A DNA stretch of 64,000 nt from Bacillus mojavensis RO-H-1 = KCTC 3706. GTDB taxonomy: Bacteria > Bacillota > Bacilli > Bacillales > Bacillaceae. The notes under the pieces were generated by a model that did no database searches, was not told the origin of the DNA, and was given only the letters and a program-made list of their open reading frames with translations. Made by a program: the position numbers and the translations under genes. The stretch covers positions 124,001 through 188,000 of the forward strand of contig NZ_JH600305.1 in assembly GCF_000245335.1 (NCBI RefSeq). The letters run 5' to 3'. Positions 8,011 to 17,168 of this stretch are shown piece after piece. Position 1 is the first letter of the stretch. Each line of letters opens with the position of its first letter.

Positions 8011-9465
8011 ATGGCAGATTTTGTTGCTAGTTTAAACGCGGTCTTATGGAGTACACCCGTCATTTATACTTTATTAGGAATTGGTTTGATCTTTTCTATT
8101 GTGACCCGTTTTTTACAAGTCAGACACATCAAAGAAATGATTGTACTGATGTTTCAAGGAAAGAACTCAGAGGCAGGGGTATCTTCTTTTCAAGCATTAT
8201 CAATCGCGCTGTCCGGCAGGGTGGGAACCGGAAACATTGCAGGTGTGGCAACAGCAATTGCCTTCGGCGGACCCGGCGCGGTGTTCTGGATGTGGGCCAT
8301 TGCTTTTATCGGTGCTTCGAGCGCCTTTGTTGAATCTACTCTTGCCCAAATTTATAAAGTGAAACAAGGCGGCCAATATCGAGGCGGACCCGCTTATTAT
8401 ATAGAAAAAGGATTAGGCATTAAGTGGTTTGCTGTTTTATTTGCGGCTGCGGCACTGATTGCAATGGCTCTCCTTATGCCAGGGGTCCAGTCCAACTCCA
8501 TTGCAGCGGGCGTCCAAAATGCATTCGGCATATCTCCTGCCATTACTGGCTGTTTTCTTGTTCTCTTATTAGGTTTTATCATTTTCGGAGGTGTAAAACG
8601 TATTGCCAGTGCAGCACAAATGATTGTCCCTTTTATGGCAGTCGGATACATTCTGCTCTCCCTGATCATCATTGTGATGAATATTTCTGAACTGCCTGCT
8701 GTGATTTCTTTGATTTTCAGAAGTGCATTTGCGTTAGATTCCGCATTCGGCGGTCTCATCGGCATGGCCATTTCATGGGGCGTCAAACGAGGCGTTTATT
8801 CAAACGAAGCCGGCCAAGGAACAGGCCCTCATCCCGCTGCCGCTGCAGAGGTGTCCCATCCAGTAAAGCAGGGATTGGTTCAGGCATTTTCTGTTTATAT
8901 CGACACTTTATTTGTATGTTCCGCTACTGCATTCATGATTTTATTTACCGGTATGTACAATACACAGGCTGCCGACGGATCATTTATTGTCAATCACCTG
9001 AAAGGCGTAGAAGCTGGACCGGGCTTCACTCAGGCCGCCATTGACAGTGTGCTGCCCGGCTTTGGTGCAGGCTTTGTCGCTATTGCTTTGTTCTTCTTCG
9101 CTTTTACAACCATTATGGCTTATTACTACATCGCTGAAACAAATATCGCGTATTTAGCGAGAGGCAGAGAAAGCAAGTGGGCTATGCTTGGCTTAAAACT
9201 GATCATTTTAGCCGCGACATTCTACGGTGCGGTCAAAACCGCTACACTCGCTTGGGCTCTAGGTGACGCGGGACTTGGCATTATGGTTTGGCTGAACGTC
9301 ATTGCCATTGTTTTGCTCGCCAAGCCAGCGCTTATTGCGTTAAAGGATTATGAGCAACAGAAGAAACAAGGGTTAGACCCAGTCTTTGATCCTAAAACAC
9401 TCGGCATCAAAAACGCTGATTTCTGGGAGAAAGAATACACATACGAAAAAGAGCACGTCTCCTAA
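8011..9465 (+). CDS. yrbD: Alanine/sodium symporter family transporter
   Basis: A 484-residue membrane protein of the AGCS (alanine or glycine:cation symporter) family, with about 9 to 11 hydrophobic helices. The signature GRVGTGNIAGVATAI lies near residues 70-84 and a second conserved segment, SNEAGQGTGPHPAAAAE, near 268-284. It probably imports alanine or a similar small amino acid with Na+ or H+. ATG 8011 is 7 bases after AGGAGG (7998-8003); an in-frame TTG at 8008 is less well placed. It is a single gene ending in a bidirectional terminator. Confidence 0.9.
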   Translation: MADFVASLNAVLWSTPVIYTLLGIGLIFSIVTRFLQVRHIKEMIVLMFQGKNSEAGVSSFQALSIALSGRVGTGNIAGVATAIAFGGPGAVFWMWAIAFIGASSAFVESTLAQIYKVKQGGQYRGGPAYYIEKGLGIKWFAVLFAAAALIAMALLMPGVQSNSIAAGVQNAFGISPAITGCFLVLLLGFIIFGGVKRIASAAQMIVPFMAVGYILLSLIIIVMNISELPAVISLIFRSAFALDSAFGGLIGMAISWGVKRGVYSNEAGQGTGPHPAAAAEVSHPVKQGLVQAFSVYIDTLFVCSATAFMILFTGMYNTQAADGSFIVNHLKGVEAGPGFTQAAIDSVLPGFGAGFVAIALFFFAFTTIMAYYYIAETNIAYLARGRESKWAMLGLKLIILAATFYGAVKTATLAWALGDAGLGIMVWLNVIAIVLLAKPALIALKDYEQQKKQGLDPVFDPKTLGIKNADFWEKEYTYEKEHVS

Positions 9466-9470
9466 GATAA

Positions 9471-9507
9471 AAAAGACCGGCCTGAGAGCACTTTGCGCCG
9501 GTCTTTT
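9471..9507. terminator. Bidirectional terminator between yrbD and yrbC
   Basis: AAAAGACCGG (9471-9480) pairs with CCGGTCTTTT (9498-9507), giving A and T tracts on both sides of a GC stem for the two converging genes. Confidence 0.88.
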
Positions 9508-9511
9508 CATA

Positions 9512-10231
9512 TTACTGGTAATTGGTATACACTGCCTGAACATCATCATCGTCTTCAAGCGTATCGATCAATTTTTCCAGTTTTTCAACAGCCTCGTCAT
9601 CAACGTCTGCATATGTTTTCGGTATCATGGTCACCTCAGCTGAATCGACTGGATAATCCGCTTCAAGTGCTGCTTTTACCTTTTCAAAACGTTCAGGCGC
9701 TGATAATACTTCAAAGTATTCTTCCTCTGTCCGCAGCTCTTCGCCGCCCGCTTCTATGACATCAAGCATCAGTTCATCCTCTTCTATTTGCCGCTCTGTA
9801 CGGTCAATTGCAATGTATCCCTTCCGTTCAAATAAAAATGCTACACATCCGCTTTCTCCGAGACTTCCGCCGTTTTTATTGAAAGCTGTCCGCACATTTG
9901 TCGCCGTACGGTTTTTATTATCAGTTAAGCACTCCACCATGACGGCAATCCCTGATGGGCCGTAGCCTTCATAGGTGATTTCCTCATAGCTGCTATCGTC
10001 CTGGCTTCCTGCGGCTTTTTTAAGGGCACGGTCTATATTTTCATTTGGCATATTGGCGCCTTTTGCTTTTTCAATTACAAGCCGCAATGCTGAATTTGCT
10101 TCAGGATCGGCTCCGCCTTGCTTCGCAGCCACATAGATTTCTTTAGCAAGCTTCATAAATATTTTACCGCGCTTTGCATCTTGCGCATTTTTTCTTTTTT
10201 GTATGTTTTTCCATTTAGAATGGCCAGCCAT
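9512..10231 (-). CDS. yrbC: YebC/PmpR family protein
   Basis: A 239-residue protein with the invariant N-terminus AGHSKWKNIQKRK and the domain pattern of the YebC family. Members were first described as DNA-binding regulators. Bacterial YebC-type proteins have more recently been linked to translation of proline-rich stretches, so the regulator label should be held loosely. An ATG start with a GAAGGTGAAAG site supports the coordinates. It is monocistronic, between the coxA terminator and the terminator shared with yrbD. Confidence 0.92.
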   Translation of the reverse strand: MAGHSKWKNIQKRKNAQDAKRGKIFMKLAKEIYVAAKQGGADPEANSALRLVIEKAKGANMPNENIDRALKKAAGSQDDSSYEEITYEGYGPSGIAVMVECLTDNKNRTATNVRTAFNKNGGSLGESGCVAFLFERKGYIAIDRTERQIEEDELMLDVIEAGGEELRTEEEYFEVLSAPERFEKVKAALEADYPVDSAEVTMIPKTYADVDDEAVEKLEKLIDTLEDDDDVQAVYTNYQ

Positions 10232-10292
10232 GCTTTCACCTTCCTTGATATTTCTATGTACACTTTAATGGGTATTGCAATCCGTTGTAAAG

Positions 10293-10326
10293 AAAAAGAC
10301 CGCCGGGAATCACTCTCCGGCAGCCT
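10293..10326 (-). terminator. coxA terminator
   Basis: On the minus strand GGCTGCCGG...CCGGCGGTC forms a GC-rich imperfect hairpin followed by TTTTTC, immediately after the coxA stop. Confidence 0.7.
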
Positions 10327-10334
10327 TCTTAGTC

Positions 10335-10946
10335 CTAGCGTCTGTTCATTTTATGAAGTCTTGTGAACAGTCCTTTATCTGTAGATACTTGAATGTCACG
10401 GCCATCCGCATAGTTTCGTGCGGCTTTTGTGACATTTTGCCTGTCAGACTTTGTGAAATCAGCGTGGCTTCTGACTGCGATCACGACTTTGTCATCCGTA
10501 ACCATGACTTGTGTATCATTGACGTTTTTGACTTGTTTCACACGATTGGCGATTTTTGCGGCAAGTCTTCTGTTCTCTTGGTTGTCATACCCGTTGTTGT
10601 TCGTCCCATTTCGGTTCATGTTTCTGTTATTAGTGTTGTTATATGTTCCGTCTGTTGTCAATGGGACGCGATCATCGGCAGTAACACGGTCGTTTACATT
10701 GGTTGTGTTTCGGTCACGGCCGTTCTGGCCGTTCTGGTCTTCCATCAATTCAGAGACCGGGCCGTCGTGATCCATCCCGTCTCCCTGTCTGTCAGCGTCG
10801 TTCTCATTTGTATAATATCCGATTGGACGGGTATTACCGTTATTACCGTTATTACGCGTATCATTAAGGGCATCATTATTTGCGCCGCATGCTGTTAATC
10901 CGGCTGTCATCAAAATGAGGCCTGCAATTGTTAACTTTCTACCCAA
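10335..10946 (-). CDS. coxA: Spore cortex-associated YhcN/YlaJ lipoprotein CoxA
   Basis: A 203-residue protein with a lipoprotein signal: the hydrophobic segment ends in LTAC with Cys20 as the lipidation site. A long low-complexity stretch rich in Asn, Asp, Arg and Gly follows. The C-terminal YhcN/YlaJ domain (RLAAKIANRVKQVKNVNDTQVMVTDD onward in part) resembles other spore lipoproteins. CoxA is found in the spore cortex. The TTG start at 10946 is chosen because GGGGGG lies about 8 bases upstream and the signal peptide begins MGRKLTIAG; longer upstream starts would add a non-signal extension. It lies downstream of safA and is probably read partly from the safA promoter. Confidence 0.86.
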   Translation of the reverse strand: MGRKLTIAGLILMTAGLTACGANNDALNDTRNNGNNGNTRPIGYYTNENDADRQGDGMDHDGPVSELMEDQNGQNGRDRNTTNVNDRVTADDRVPLTTDGTYNNTNNRNMNRNGTNNNGYDNQENRRLAAKIANRVKQVKNVNDTQVMVTDDKVVIAVRSHADFTKSDRQNVTKAARNYADGRDIQVSTDKGLFTRLHKMNRR

Positions 10947-11061
10947 TGGAAAAACCCCCCGAGGACTGATTGAGCATGTTGTGCTCGTTTTTATCATGCG
11001 CATCAGGGGGATATGTTAAGCGTGTCAGTTATGACCATTCGTCTTGTACAAAACAATAACT

Positions 11062-11088
11062 AAAAAAAGGAACGATTTACATCGTCCC
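11062..11088 (-). terminator. Terminator between safA and coxA
   Basis: GGGACGAT-GTAA-ATCGTTCC followed by seven U on the minus strand, just after the safA stop. It probably reduces, rather than abolishes, read-through into coxA. Confidence 0.8.
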
Positions 11089-11094
11089 GAGCAA

Positions 11095-12258
11095 TCATTC
11101 ACTTTCTTCTTCCGGCCGTCCAAACATCTGATTTGTTGAAGGCTGATTTGGCATGGATGTTCCGGCTCCATACGGATTCGGATTTGCTCCTCCGTAAGGC
11201 ATATAAGGCGTTCCATATGCGCCTCCCTGATAACCAGGTGCTGAGAAGTATGGCTGCTGATCATCGTCACACCCGCAATCATCATGATCCTTAAATGGCG
11301 GCATATAACCATGCGCCATATTTGGCTGATAAGCACCCATCACTTGAGGAGCGCCATAATAAGGACCATATGGCATATGCCCATAAGGAGATCCATAAGC
11401 CGGCGATGCATATTGAGGCGCGCCGTGCGAAGGCTGATATCCGTAATGCCCGTGATGGCTGTTTTCATGATGCTGGTTATCATATTTACCCGGATCATAT
11501 TGCGAAGGTGAAGCAAAACCTGGCTGATAGCCATAAGGCTGATGCATCGGAAATGCATGTGCAGGATAGTATGGGTAGCACAGGCCGGAACCAGGCAGAA
11601 CCGGTGAGACAGGAACCGGACATGGTACAAAATGGGTTGGATACGGATAATATGGCTGAACTGCCGGCATATTCGGAACAGTGTGGTGGATGTTTTCTTC
11701 TTCCAGACCGCCTACATCTGGCGCTTTAGGCGTATTAGGCATATTCGGATAATTTGCATTTTCCATATTACTCATTGCCTCCTGTTGTGGAAATTGATCT
11801 TGCATGTGATACATATGATCTATATTTCCGTCATGATGCTTTTTAGGCTCCTCCGGTTTAGGAGGTGACCAAGGCTGAAAAAGCTGATTCATATCATAAT
11901 AATCGTTTACATCAGCTTCAGGATACACATTATCATGCAAATTCGGCATCGGCGGGACAAAAGGAACTGACTGCTTTTCTTTCGGTTTTGTGTCTTCTAC
12001 GTCGACAACGGATTTAGGCTTCTCCTTGGAATATGGGTGTTCTTTCTTCTCATTCCCGGATGCCGCCGGACTTTTGCCAGCTTTTATCTCTTTTCTGACC
12101 GGAACACCTCCAGACGGCACTTTTATTTTCATCCCAGGCATGATTAAATCTGGATTGCTGAGCTGCGTATTGAGTTTTTTCACTTCCTCAACATCAACTC
12201 CGTATTTTTCAGCTATTTTCCAGAGTGAATCGCCTTTTTGAACGATATGGATTTTCAA
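11095..12258 (-). CDS. safA: Spore coat morphogenetic protein SafA
   Basis: SafA organises the inner spore coat and binds SpoVID, also encoded here. The 387-residue protein has one N-terminal LysM domain (about 1-48, beginning KIHIVQKGDSLWKIAEKYG), a charged linker, and a C-terminal region very rich in Pro, Tyr, Gly, His and Met typical of coat proteins. The TTG start at 12258 is preceded by AGGAGGGG. An internal ribosome binding site before codons 162-165 would make a separate C-terminal product (see the next entry). A sigma-E type promoter lies upstream, fitting mother-cell expression. Confidence 0.94.
   Translation of the reverse strand: MKIHIVQKGDSLWKIAEKYGVDVEEVKKLNTQLSNPDLIMPGMKIKVPSGGVPVRKEIKAGKSPAASGNEKKEHPYSKEKPKSVVDVEDTKPKEKQSVPFVPPMPNLHDNVYPEADVNDYYDMNQLFQPWSPPKPEEPKKHHDGNIDHMYHMQDQFPQQEAMSNMENANYPNMPNTPKAPDVGGLEEENIHHTVPNMPAVQPYYPYPTHFVPCPVPVSPVLPGSGLCYPYYPAHAFPMHQPYGYQPGFASPSQYDPGKYDNQHHENSHHGHYGYQPSHGAPQYASPAYGSPYGHMPYGPYYGAPQVMGAYQPNMAHGYMPPFKDHDDCGCDDDQQPYFSAPGYQGGAYGTPYMPYGGANPNPYGAGTSMPNQPSTNQMFGRPEEESE
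11764..11783 (-). promoter_or_regulatory. Internal ribosome binding site and start codons in safA
   Basis: On the minus strand AGGAGG (11778-11783) stands before in-frame ATG codons 162 (11775) and 165 (11766), at spacings of 2 and 11 bases. A second, shorter SafA product starting at about codon 164 is known in B. subtilis (SafA-C30). This site is the evident cause, and it would produce the His/Pro/Tyr-rich coat region without LysM. Confidence 0.75.
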
Positions 12259-12321
12259 CGTTTTCCCCTCCTATGCAAAACGTGAACAGTTCAGTTGTGT
12301 GATTACAATATGTTTCTTCAC

Positions 12322-12350
12322 AACATATGCCTGCTCAAAAGAAGTTATGA
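12322..12350 (-). promoter_or_regulatory. Sigma-E type promoter of safA
   Basis: TCATAAC (12344-12350) and CATATGTT (12322-12329) on the minus strand, spaced by 14 bases, match the mother-cell sigma-E pattern. They lie about 65 bases upstream of the safA start. Confidence 0.7.
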
Positions 12351-12375
12351 GTACAGGAGGGGAAATATTTCTGAT

Positions 12376-13479
12376 TTACGTAATGGAAAGCATTCGATTC
12401 AGCGCAAGAAGGGCATCGTCCCGAATGACTTTCGGCACTTTGATCACGCCTGCTGGTTCTCCTTTTTCGATTTGTTCTAAAGACCAGAGCAAATGCGGGA
12501 GGTCAATTCGATTCATCGTCAGACACGGACACATATCCGGATTCAATGATTCGATCTGTTTGTCGGGATACTCTTGAATCAGTCGCTGAACAAGATTCAT
12601 TTCTGTACCGATTGCCCACTTGCTTCCCGGCTGAGCGTGGCTGATGGTATCAATAATATATTTCGTTGATCCGCTGTCGTCACTTTGCATTACAACTTCA
12701 TGAGAGCATTCGGGATGAACAATGATCCGGATGTCAGAATCTCGTTCTCTCAAATCATTTATATTTTTCACAGTGAATTTTTCATGAACAGAGCAGTGGC
12801 CTTTCCAAAGAATAACCTTGATATCGTTATGTTCTGCTTCGTTCTCCAATTGATCTTGAATCGGGTCCCAGACAGCCATGTCTTCAAGCGGGATACCCAG
12901 TTCATAAGCGGTGTTTCTCCCTAAGTGCTGATCAGGCAGAAATAAAATGCGTTTTTTCTGTGTAAACGCCCATTCAAGCACTTTTTTTGCATTCGATGAG
13001 GTTACAGTCGCTCCCCCGTGCTTTCCGACAAATGCCTTGATCTCCGCTGTGGAATTCACATAAGTTAATGGTATGATCGTGTCGCCGAATATATGCTGAA
13101 GTTTCTCCCACGCCCTGTTCGTCTGCTGCATATCAGCCATATCAGCCATGGAACAGCCCGCTCTCATATCTGGCAGGATGACCGTTTGGTCCGCACCCGT
13201 CAGCATATCAGCGGTCTCTGCCATAAAATGTACGCCGCAAAATACAATATATTCCGCATCCTTATTTTTTTCCGCCATTTGGGCAAGCTGGAGAGAATCG
13301 CCCGTTTGGTCAGCAAATTGAATCACTTCATCCTTTTGATAATGATGGCCTGGAATAAGCAACCTGCTCCCGAACTTTTCTTTGATGGCGGCAACACGTC
13401 TCTCCATCTCCCCCATTGACAGACCTTTATAATGATCAGGCATCATTTCAAATTGCTTCATTGCATCAAGAATTGACAT
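12376..13479 (-). CDS. nadA: Quinolinate synthase
   Basis: NadA condenses iminoaspartate (from NadB) with dihydroxyacetone phosphate to make quinolinate, the second step of de novo NAD synthesis. The 367-residue protein carries the conserved cysteines for its 4Fe-4S cluster: one in RAGCSMAD, one in KGHCSVHE and one in the C-terminal MCPCLTMN motif. The ATG start follows GGAGGAG and overlaps the nadC stop by 14 bases. The cysteine desulfurase needed for the cluster, nifS, is divergent from this operon. Confidence 0.96.
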   Translation of the reverse strand: MSILDAMKQFEMMPDHYKGLSMGEMERRVAAIKEKFGSRLLIPGHHYQKDEVIQFADQTGDSLQLAQMAEKNKDAEYIVFCGVHFMAETADMLTGADQTVILPDMRAGCSMADMADMQQTNRAWEKLQHIFGDTIIPLTYVNSTAEIKAFVGKHGGATVTSSNAKKVLEWAFTQKKRILFLPDQHLGRNTAYELGIPLEDMAVWDPIQDQLENEAEHNDIKVILWKGHCSVHEKFTVKNINDLRERDSDIRIIVHPECSHEVVMQSDDSGSTKYIIDTISHAQPGSKWAIGTEMNLVQRLIQEYPDKQIESLNPDMCPCLTMNRIDLPHLLWSLEQIEKGEPAGVIKVPKVIRDDALLALNRMLSIT

Positions 13480-14335
13480 AATCGCACTCCTCCACTGGCT
13501 GATTTGTTAACGCCACATCCATGCTGATATCTAAGCTTTTGACCGAATGAGTCAGAAACCCTAAAGAAATATAATTCACACCCGTTCCTCTAAAAGCGGG
13601 CAGAGATTCTAATGTAATGCCTCCGGAAGCTTCGGTTTTAATGTGATCCGGTGTGATATTTGCAAAATGGCGGACAGTATCAGGCTGACAATTGTCAAAC
13701 ATAATGACATCAGCTTCAGCAAGAATGGCTTCTCTGAGCTGCTCCTCAGATTCAATTTCCACTTCAATATTCACCATGTGCCCTGCCGCCTGTCGCGCTT
13801 TTTCACACGCCTTTACAATGGAACCGCAAGCTGCAATGTGATTATCTTTGATCATAATTCCGTCGTATAGGCCGAATCGATGGTTATATCCTCCTCCGAC
13901 CCTGACCGCATATTTTTCAAGCATTCTTAACCCCGGCGTCGTTTTCCTTGTGTCACAAATCTTAATGTGATCATCATCAAGCCGTGCAACAGCCTGTCTT
14001 GTCATCGTGGCAATACCCGACAGCCTTTGAATAAGATTTAATACTACCCTCTCTCCAGAAAGAAGAGCAGCCGCCGGCCCGCGTAAGACGGCAATCACAT
14101 CACCCTTTTGCAAATGATCTCCATCTTTTTTGTACAAACACGTCTGAACCTTTTCATCTAATAAAGCAAATCCTTCTTTGATCACCGCAGCTCCGGCGAA
14201 AATGCCGTCTGACTTTGCAACAATTGAGGCCTCACAGTTCTGTCCTTCAAAGATGGACTGTGATGTAAGATCTCCCGTCCCTATATCCTCATGAAAAAAG
14301 TGATTCAGCAATTTTTTCAGCTGTAAAAGATTCAT
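13466..14335 (-). CDS. nadC: Nicotinate-nucleotide pyrophosphorylase (carboxylating)
   Basis: NadC joins quinolinate to phosphoribosyl pyrophosphate with loss of CO2, giving nicotinate mononucleotide. The 289-residue type II phosphoribosyltransferase shows the substrate-binding motif [11 protein letters not shown] (around 136-146), MIKDNHI and a C-terminal ASGGI phosphate loop. Its start lies 47 bases inside the end of nadB, an unusually long overlap that must be read in a different frame; AAGGG about 10 bases before the ATG supports the start. Translation is probably coupled within nadBCA. Confidence 0.96.
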   Translation of the reverse strand: MNLLQLKKLLNHFFHEDIGTGDLTSQSIFEGQNCEASIVAKSDGIFAGAAVIKEGFALLDEKVQTCLYKKDGDHLQKGDVIAVLRGPAAALLSGERVVLNLIQRLSGIATMTRQAVARLDDDHIKICDTRKTTPGLRMLEKYAVRVGGGYNHRFGLYDGIMIKDNHIAACGSIVKACEKARQAAGHMVNIEVEIESEEQLREAILAEADVIMFDNCQPDTVRHFANITPDHIKTEASGGITLESLPAFRGTGVNYISLGFLTHSVKSLDISMDVALTNQPVEECDYVNS

Positions 14336-15884
14336 TTTTCCAAATCCCTTCGTTTTTTCTCATTCTTGTTCCCTTTTTTGTATGAACAATTTGGAGTCCT
14401 TGCCAGCCTGCATCAGCCTGAGGGATATCAATTCGAAAATGCGCCCCCCTGCTTTCTTCCCGCAATAGAGCAGACGAGGTCATCAGCTTTGCAACCTGCC
14501 ACAAGTGAGAAAGCTCCAGCTGCGGAATTGTGATATCCTTCACATTTAACGTCTGAGAAGGGAGCCCATATAGCCAATTGCTCATCTCAATCAGTCTGTC
14601 TTTTTCTCTTATTATGGACATATCGCTTGTCATTCTGTTTTGCAGTTCAGAAAGCTCAATATTCGGCACCTCATAAACTCCTCTGGCTTCACTGGTGAAT
14701 TGACTATACCTGTTATCAACCGGTTTTCTCATGATGTGTTCTGCTGCTCGTTTCCCAAACACAAGTGCCTCCAGCAAGGAATTGCTCGCAAGACGATTGG
14801 CTCCGTGTAAGCCGGTGTATGCTGTTTCCCCTATCGCGTAAAGCCCGGGCACAGTTGTTTCTCCCCACCGATTGACTGAAACGCCACCCATTAAAAAATG
14901 CATTCCCGGCGCAACAGGTATTTTTCTTTTACGAATATCGACTCCTGCCTTTTCGCAAATAGAGGTGATTGTGGGAAAACGCACTTCGAAGTCAGAAATA
15001 GCACTGCAATCGATATACACACGTTTTCCTTTTACTATTTCTTCATGAATGATCCGCGAGACGACGTCCCGTGGTGCTAAATCCTCCAGTGGGTGCCGTC
15101 CGGCCATAATGCGGCGGCCGTTTTGGTCTGTTAAAAAACCGCCCTCACCTCTGACTGCCTCAGAAACAAGCCCACACGAGACGCCATTTTTGACAAGCAG
15201 TGTAGGGTGAAACTGGGCAAACTCTAAATCAGTTAATTCCGCTCCGGCCCGATAAGCAAGGGAAAGACCGTCACCAGTGACAGATGGATCGTTCGTATGG
15301 TGCTGAAACAAGCTTCCGCATCCGCCAGCTGCCAGCACAACCTCATCTGCATGCCGCAAATTGATCCGACCGCGGCTGTCTTTCGTCACGACACCAACAC
15401 AGCGCCCATCCTTCATCAGCATATCAACCGCTGTTTCATTCTCGATTACTTCGATTTGGCTTTTAATTTGTTTCAGCAAATAATCAATGAGCATGCTGCC
15501 TGTAGCGTCTCCGCCTGCATGAAAAATGCGTTTGTTCGTATGGGCTCCTTCCCTGCCGAGGCTGACGTGGCCTTGTTCATTCCGGTCAAATGGAAAGTCA
15601 TTCTCCAGAAAGTTCTCGATAATGGTTTTTCCTTCAAGTAAAACGTCTGATACGATGTTTAGATCGTTATGTCCACAGCCTGCATATAGCGTATCCTCCA
15701 TATGAGACGCAATCGAGTCATCTTTTGCATAAGCCGCAGCAATTCCTCCCTGTGCATGTCTTGAATTGCTGTTTTTTATGCCTTTTTTCGTGATGACAGT
15801 CACCTGGTATGATGGCGGAAGTGCAGAAGCCAGGGCAAGTGCTGCCGCTCCTGAACCAATGACCGCAATCGTCTTTATAGACAT
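14289..15884 (-). CDS. nadB: L-aspartate oxidase
   Basis: NadB is the flavoprotein that oxidises aspartate to iminoaspartate, the first step of NAD synthesis. The 531-residue protein begins with an FAD-binding GSGAAALALA (about 8-17) and has HAQGG and the succinate-dehydrogenase-like motifs GREGAHTNKR and LGLHGANRLASNSLLEA (the latter shown here in part of the form TGLHGANRLASNSL). ATG 15884, after AGGAGGTGG, gives the usual family length; an upstream extension lacks a site. It is the promoter-proximal gene of nadBCA and is controlled from the shared region with nifS. Confidence 0.96.
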   Translation of the reverse strand: MSIKTIAVIGSGAAALALASALPPSYQVTVITKKGIKNSNSRHAQGGIAAAYAKDDSIASHMEDTLYAGCGHNDLNIVSDVLLEGKTIIENFLENDFPFDRNEQGHVSLGREGAHTNKRIFHAGGDATGSMLIDYLLKQIKSQIEVIENETAVDMLMKDGRCVGVVTKDSRGRINLRHADEVVLAAGGCGSLFQHHTNDPSVTGDGLSLAYRAGAELTDLEFAQFHPTLLVKNGVSCGLVSEAVRGEGGFLTDQNGRRIMAGRHPLEDLAPRDVVSRIIHEEIVKGKRVYIDCSAISDFEVRFPTITSICEKAGVDIRKRKIPVAPGMHFLMGGVSVNRWGETTVPGLYAIGETAYTGLHGANRLASNSLLEALVFGKRAAEHIMRKPVDNRYSQFTSEARGVYEVPNIELSELQNRMTSDMSIIREKDRLIEMSNWLYGLPSQTLNVKDITIPQLELSHLWQVAKLMTSSALLREESRGAHFRIDIPQADAGWQGLQIVHTKKGTRMRKNEGIWKNESFTAEKIAESLFS

Positions 15885-15899
15885 ATGCCACCTCCTGTT

Positions 15900-15942
15900 G
15901 TTTACACCTGTCTTGACACCTATATTTACACAAGGATAAAAT
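15900..15942. promoter_or_regulatory. Divergent nadB/nifS promoter region with probable YrxA operator
   Basis: On the plus strand TTGACA (15913-15918) and TAAAAT (15937-15942), 18 apart, form a good promoter for nifS. On the minus strand TTGAGT and TAAATA, 16 apart, could serve nadB. The repeated element TTTACACCTGTCTTGACACC (15901-15920), with a further ACACCTATATTTACA copy overlapping it, has the ACACCTGTC character of NiaR operators and covers both promoters. The assignment is inferred from position and from the known regulation of these genes by nicotinate. Confidence 0.65.
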
Positions 15943-15986
15943 AAACTCAAGAGTTTTTTATGAAGAACATATGGAGGAAAGACCGG

Positions 15987-17168
15987 ATGATTTATTTAGA
16001 TTATGCAGCAACCACGCCAATTTGCGAGGAAGCTCTGGACGTATTTCAGAAGCTCAGCATTGAAATGTACGGAAATGCCAGCAGTTTGCATGATGCTGGG
16101 GGAAAAGCAAAGCATATACTGGAGTACTGCCGGGGGAAAATAGCTGCCATAATCGGTGGAGAAACAGATGGGATATATTTTACAAGCGGCGGCACTGAAT
16201 CCAATTTTCTTGGCATTCAATCATTGTTAAACGGCCTGCCAAAAACAAAAAGACATTTTATAACGACTGCCATGGAACATCAATCAATCCATAACTGTGC
16301 TGCTTTTCTGCATAATCATGGCTTTGACGTGACAATCATTAAGCCTAATGAGTATGGACTTATTACCGAGGAAATATTGGCAGCCCATATTCGCCCGGAC
16401 ACAGGCGTGGTTTCTATTCAGCATGCCAATTCAGAAACAGGAATCATTCAGCCCATTAAACACCTGTCATCGTTTCTTCACAACAGGAAAATTCTTCTTC
16501 ATTGCGATGCGGTTCAAACATTCGGCAAACTGCCCATCAATACTGAGGAAATGGGGGTGGATGCTCTCTCTGTCTCCAGTCACAAAATCCACGGCCCTAA
16601 AGGAGTCGGAGCCGTCTATATTCGACCGGACGTTAATTGGAAACCGGTATACCCTGACACCGCTCACGAGAATGGGTTTCGAGCAGGCACGGTAAACGTA
16701 CCGGGTATCGGAGCCTTTACAGCGGCAGCGGAACTGATCGCAAATGAAATGGAAAAACAGATATCCCACAATCAAATGCTGAGACAATACTTTTTAGAAC
16801 AAATCCGTATTCGGTCTCTCCCTGTAACCCTTGCGGCAGATGGTGCAAACACAGAATGTCTGCCCCATATTATCGGGTGTTTTTTTGGCTCATTTGAAGG
16901 ACAATATGTTATGTTAGAATGTAATCGGAATAATATTTGCATTTCAACGGGCAGCGCTTGTTCTGCAGGTTATCACGGGCCGTCTGAAACGATGAAAGCG
17001 TTAAGAAAAACAGAACAGGAAGCCTTGCAATTTATCCGGATCTCTTTCGGAAGAAACACAACCACTGAACAGCTGGATATGTTATTACATACGTTTACAG
17101 CGCTTTTGGAACAAAGGAAAGGAGAATATCATATTGACCGAAGAATTAAAGCTCATGGGCGCCAATAG
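15987..17168 (+). CDS. nifS: Cysteine desulfurase dedicated to NAD synthesis
   Basis: A 393-residue class V PLP enzyme that takes sulfur from cysteine; in B. subtilis it supplies the iron-sulfur cluster of NadA. The PLP lysine lies in SSHKIHGPKG and the reactive cysteine in STGSACSAGYH. The start MIYLDYAATTP at 15987 is typical, with GGAGG about 9 bases upstream; a frame extending back to 15960 has no ribosome binding site. It overlaps the start of yrxA by 35 bases, so the two are cotranscribed. Confidence 0.93.
   Translation: MIYLDYAATTPICEEALDVFQKLSIEMYGNASSLHDAGGKAKHILEYCRGKIAAIIGGETDGIYFTSGGTESNFLGIQSLLNGLPKTKRHFITTAMEHQSIHNCAAFLHNHGFDVTIIKPNEYGLITEEILAAHIRPDTGVVSIQHANSETGIIQPIKHLSSFLHNRKILLHCDAVQTFGKLPINTEEMGVDALSVSSHKIHGPKGVGAVYIRPDVNWKPVYPDTAHENGFRAGTVNVPGIGAFTAAAELIANEMEKQISHNQMLRQYFLEQIRIRSLPVTLAADGANTECLPHIIGCFFGSFEGQYVMLECNRNNICISTGSACSAGYHGPSETMKALRKTEQEALQFIRISFGRNTTTEQLDMLLHTFTALLEQRKGEYHIDRRIKAHGRQ

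Noticed and set aside
10275-10898. 207-codon plus-strand frame opposite coxA
   Set aside because: It covers the coxA terminator and low-complexity antisense sequence; the valine/isoleucine richness mirrors Asn/Asp/Arg codons.
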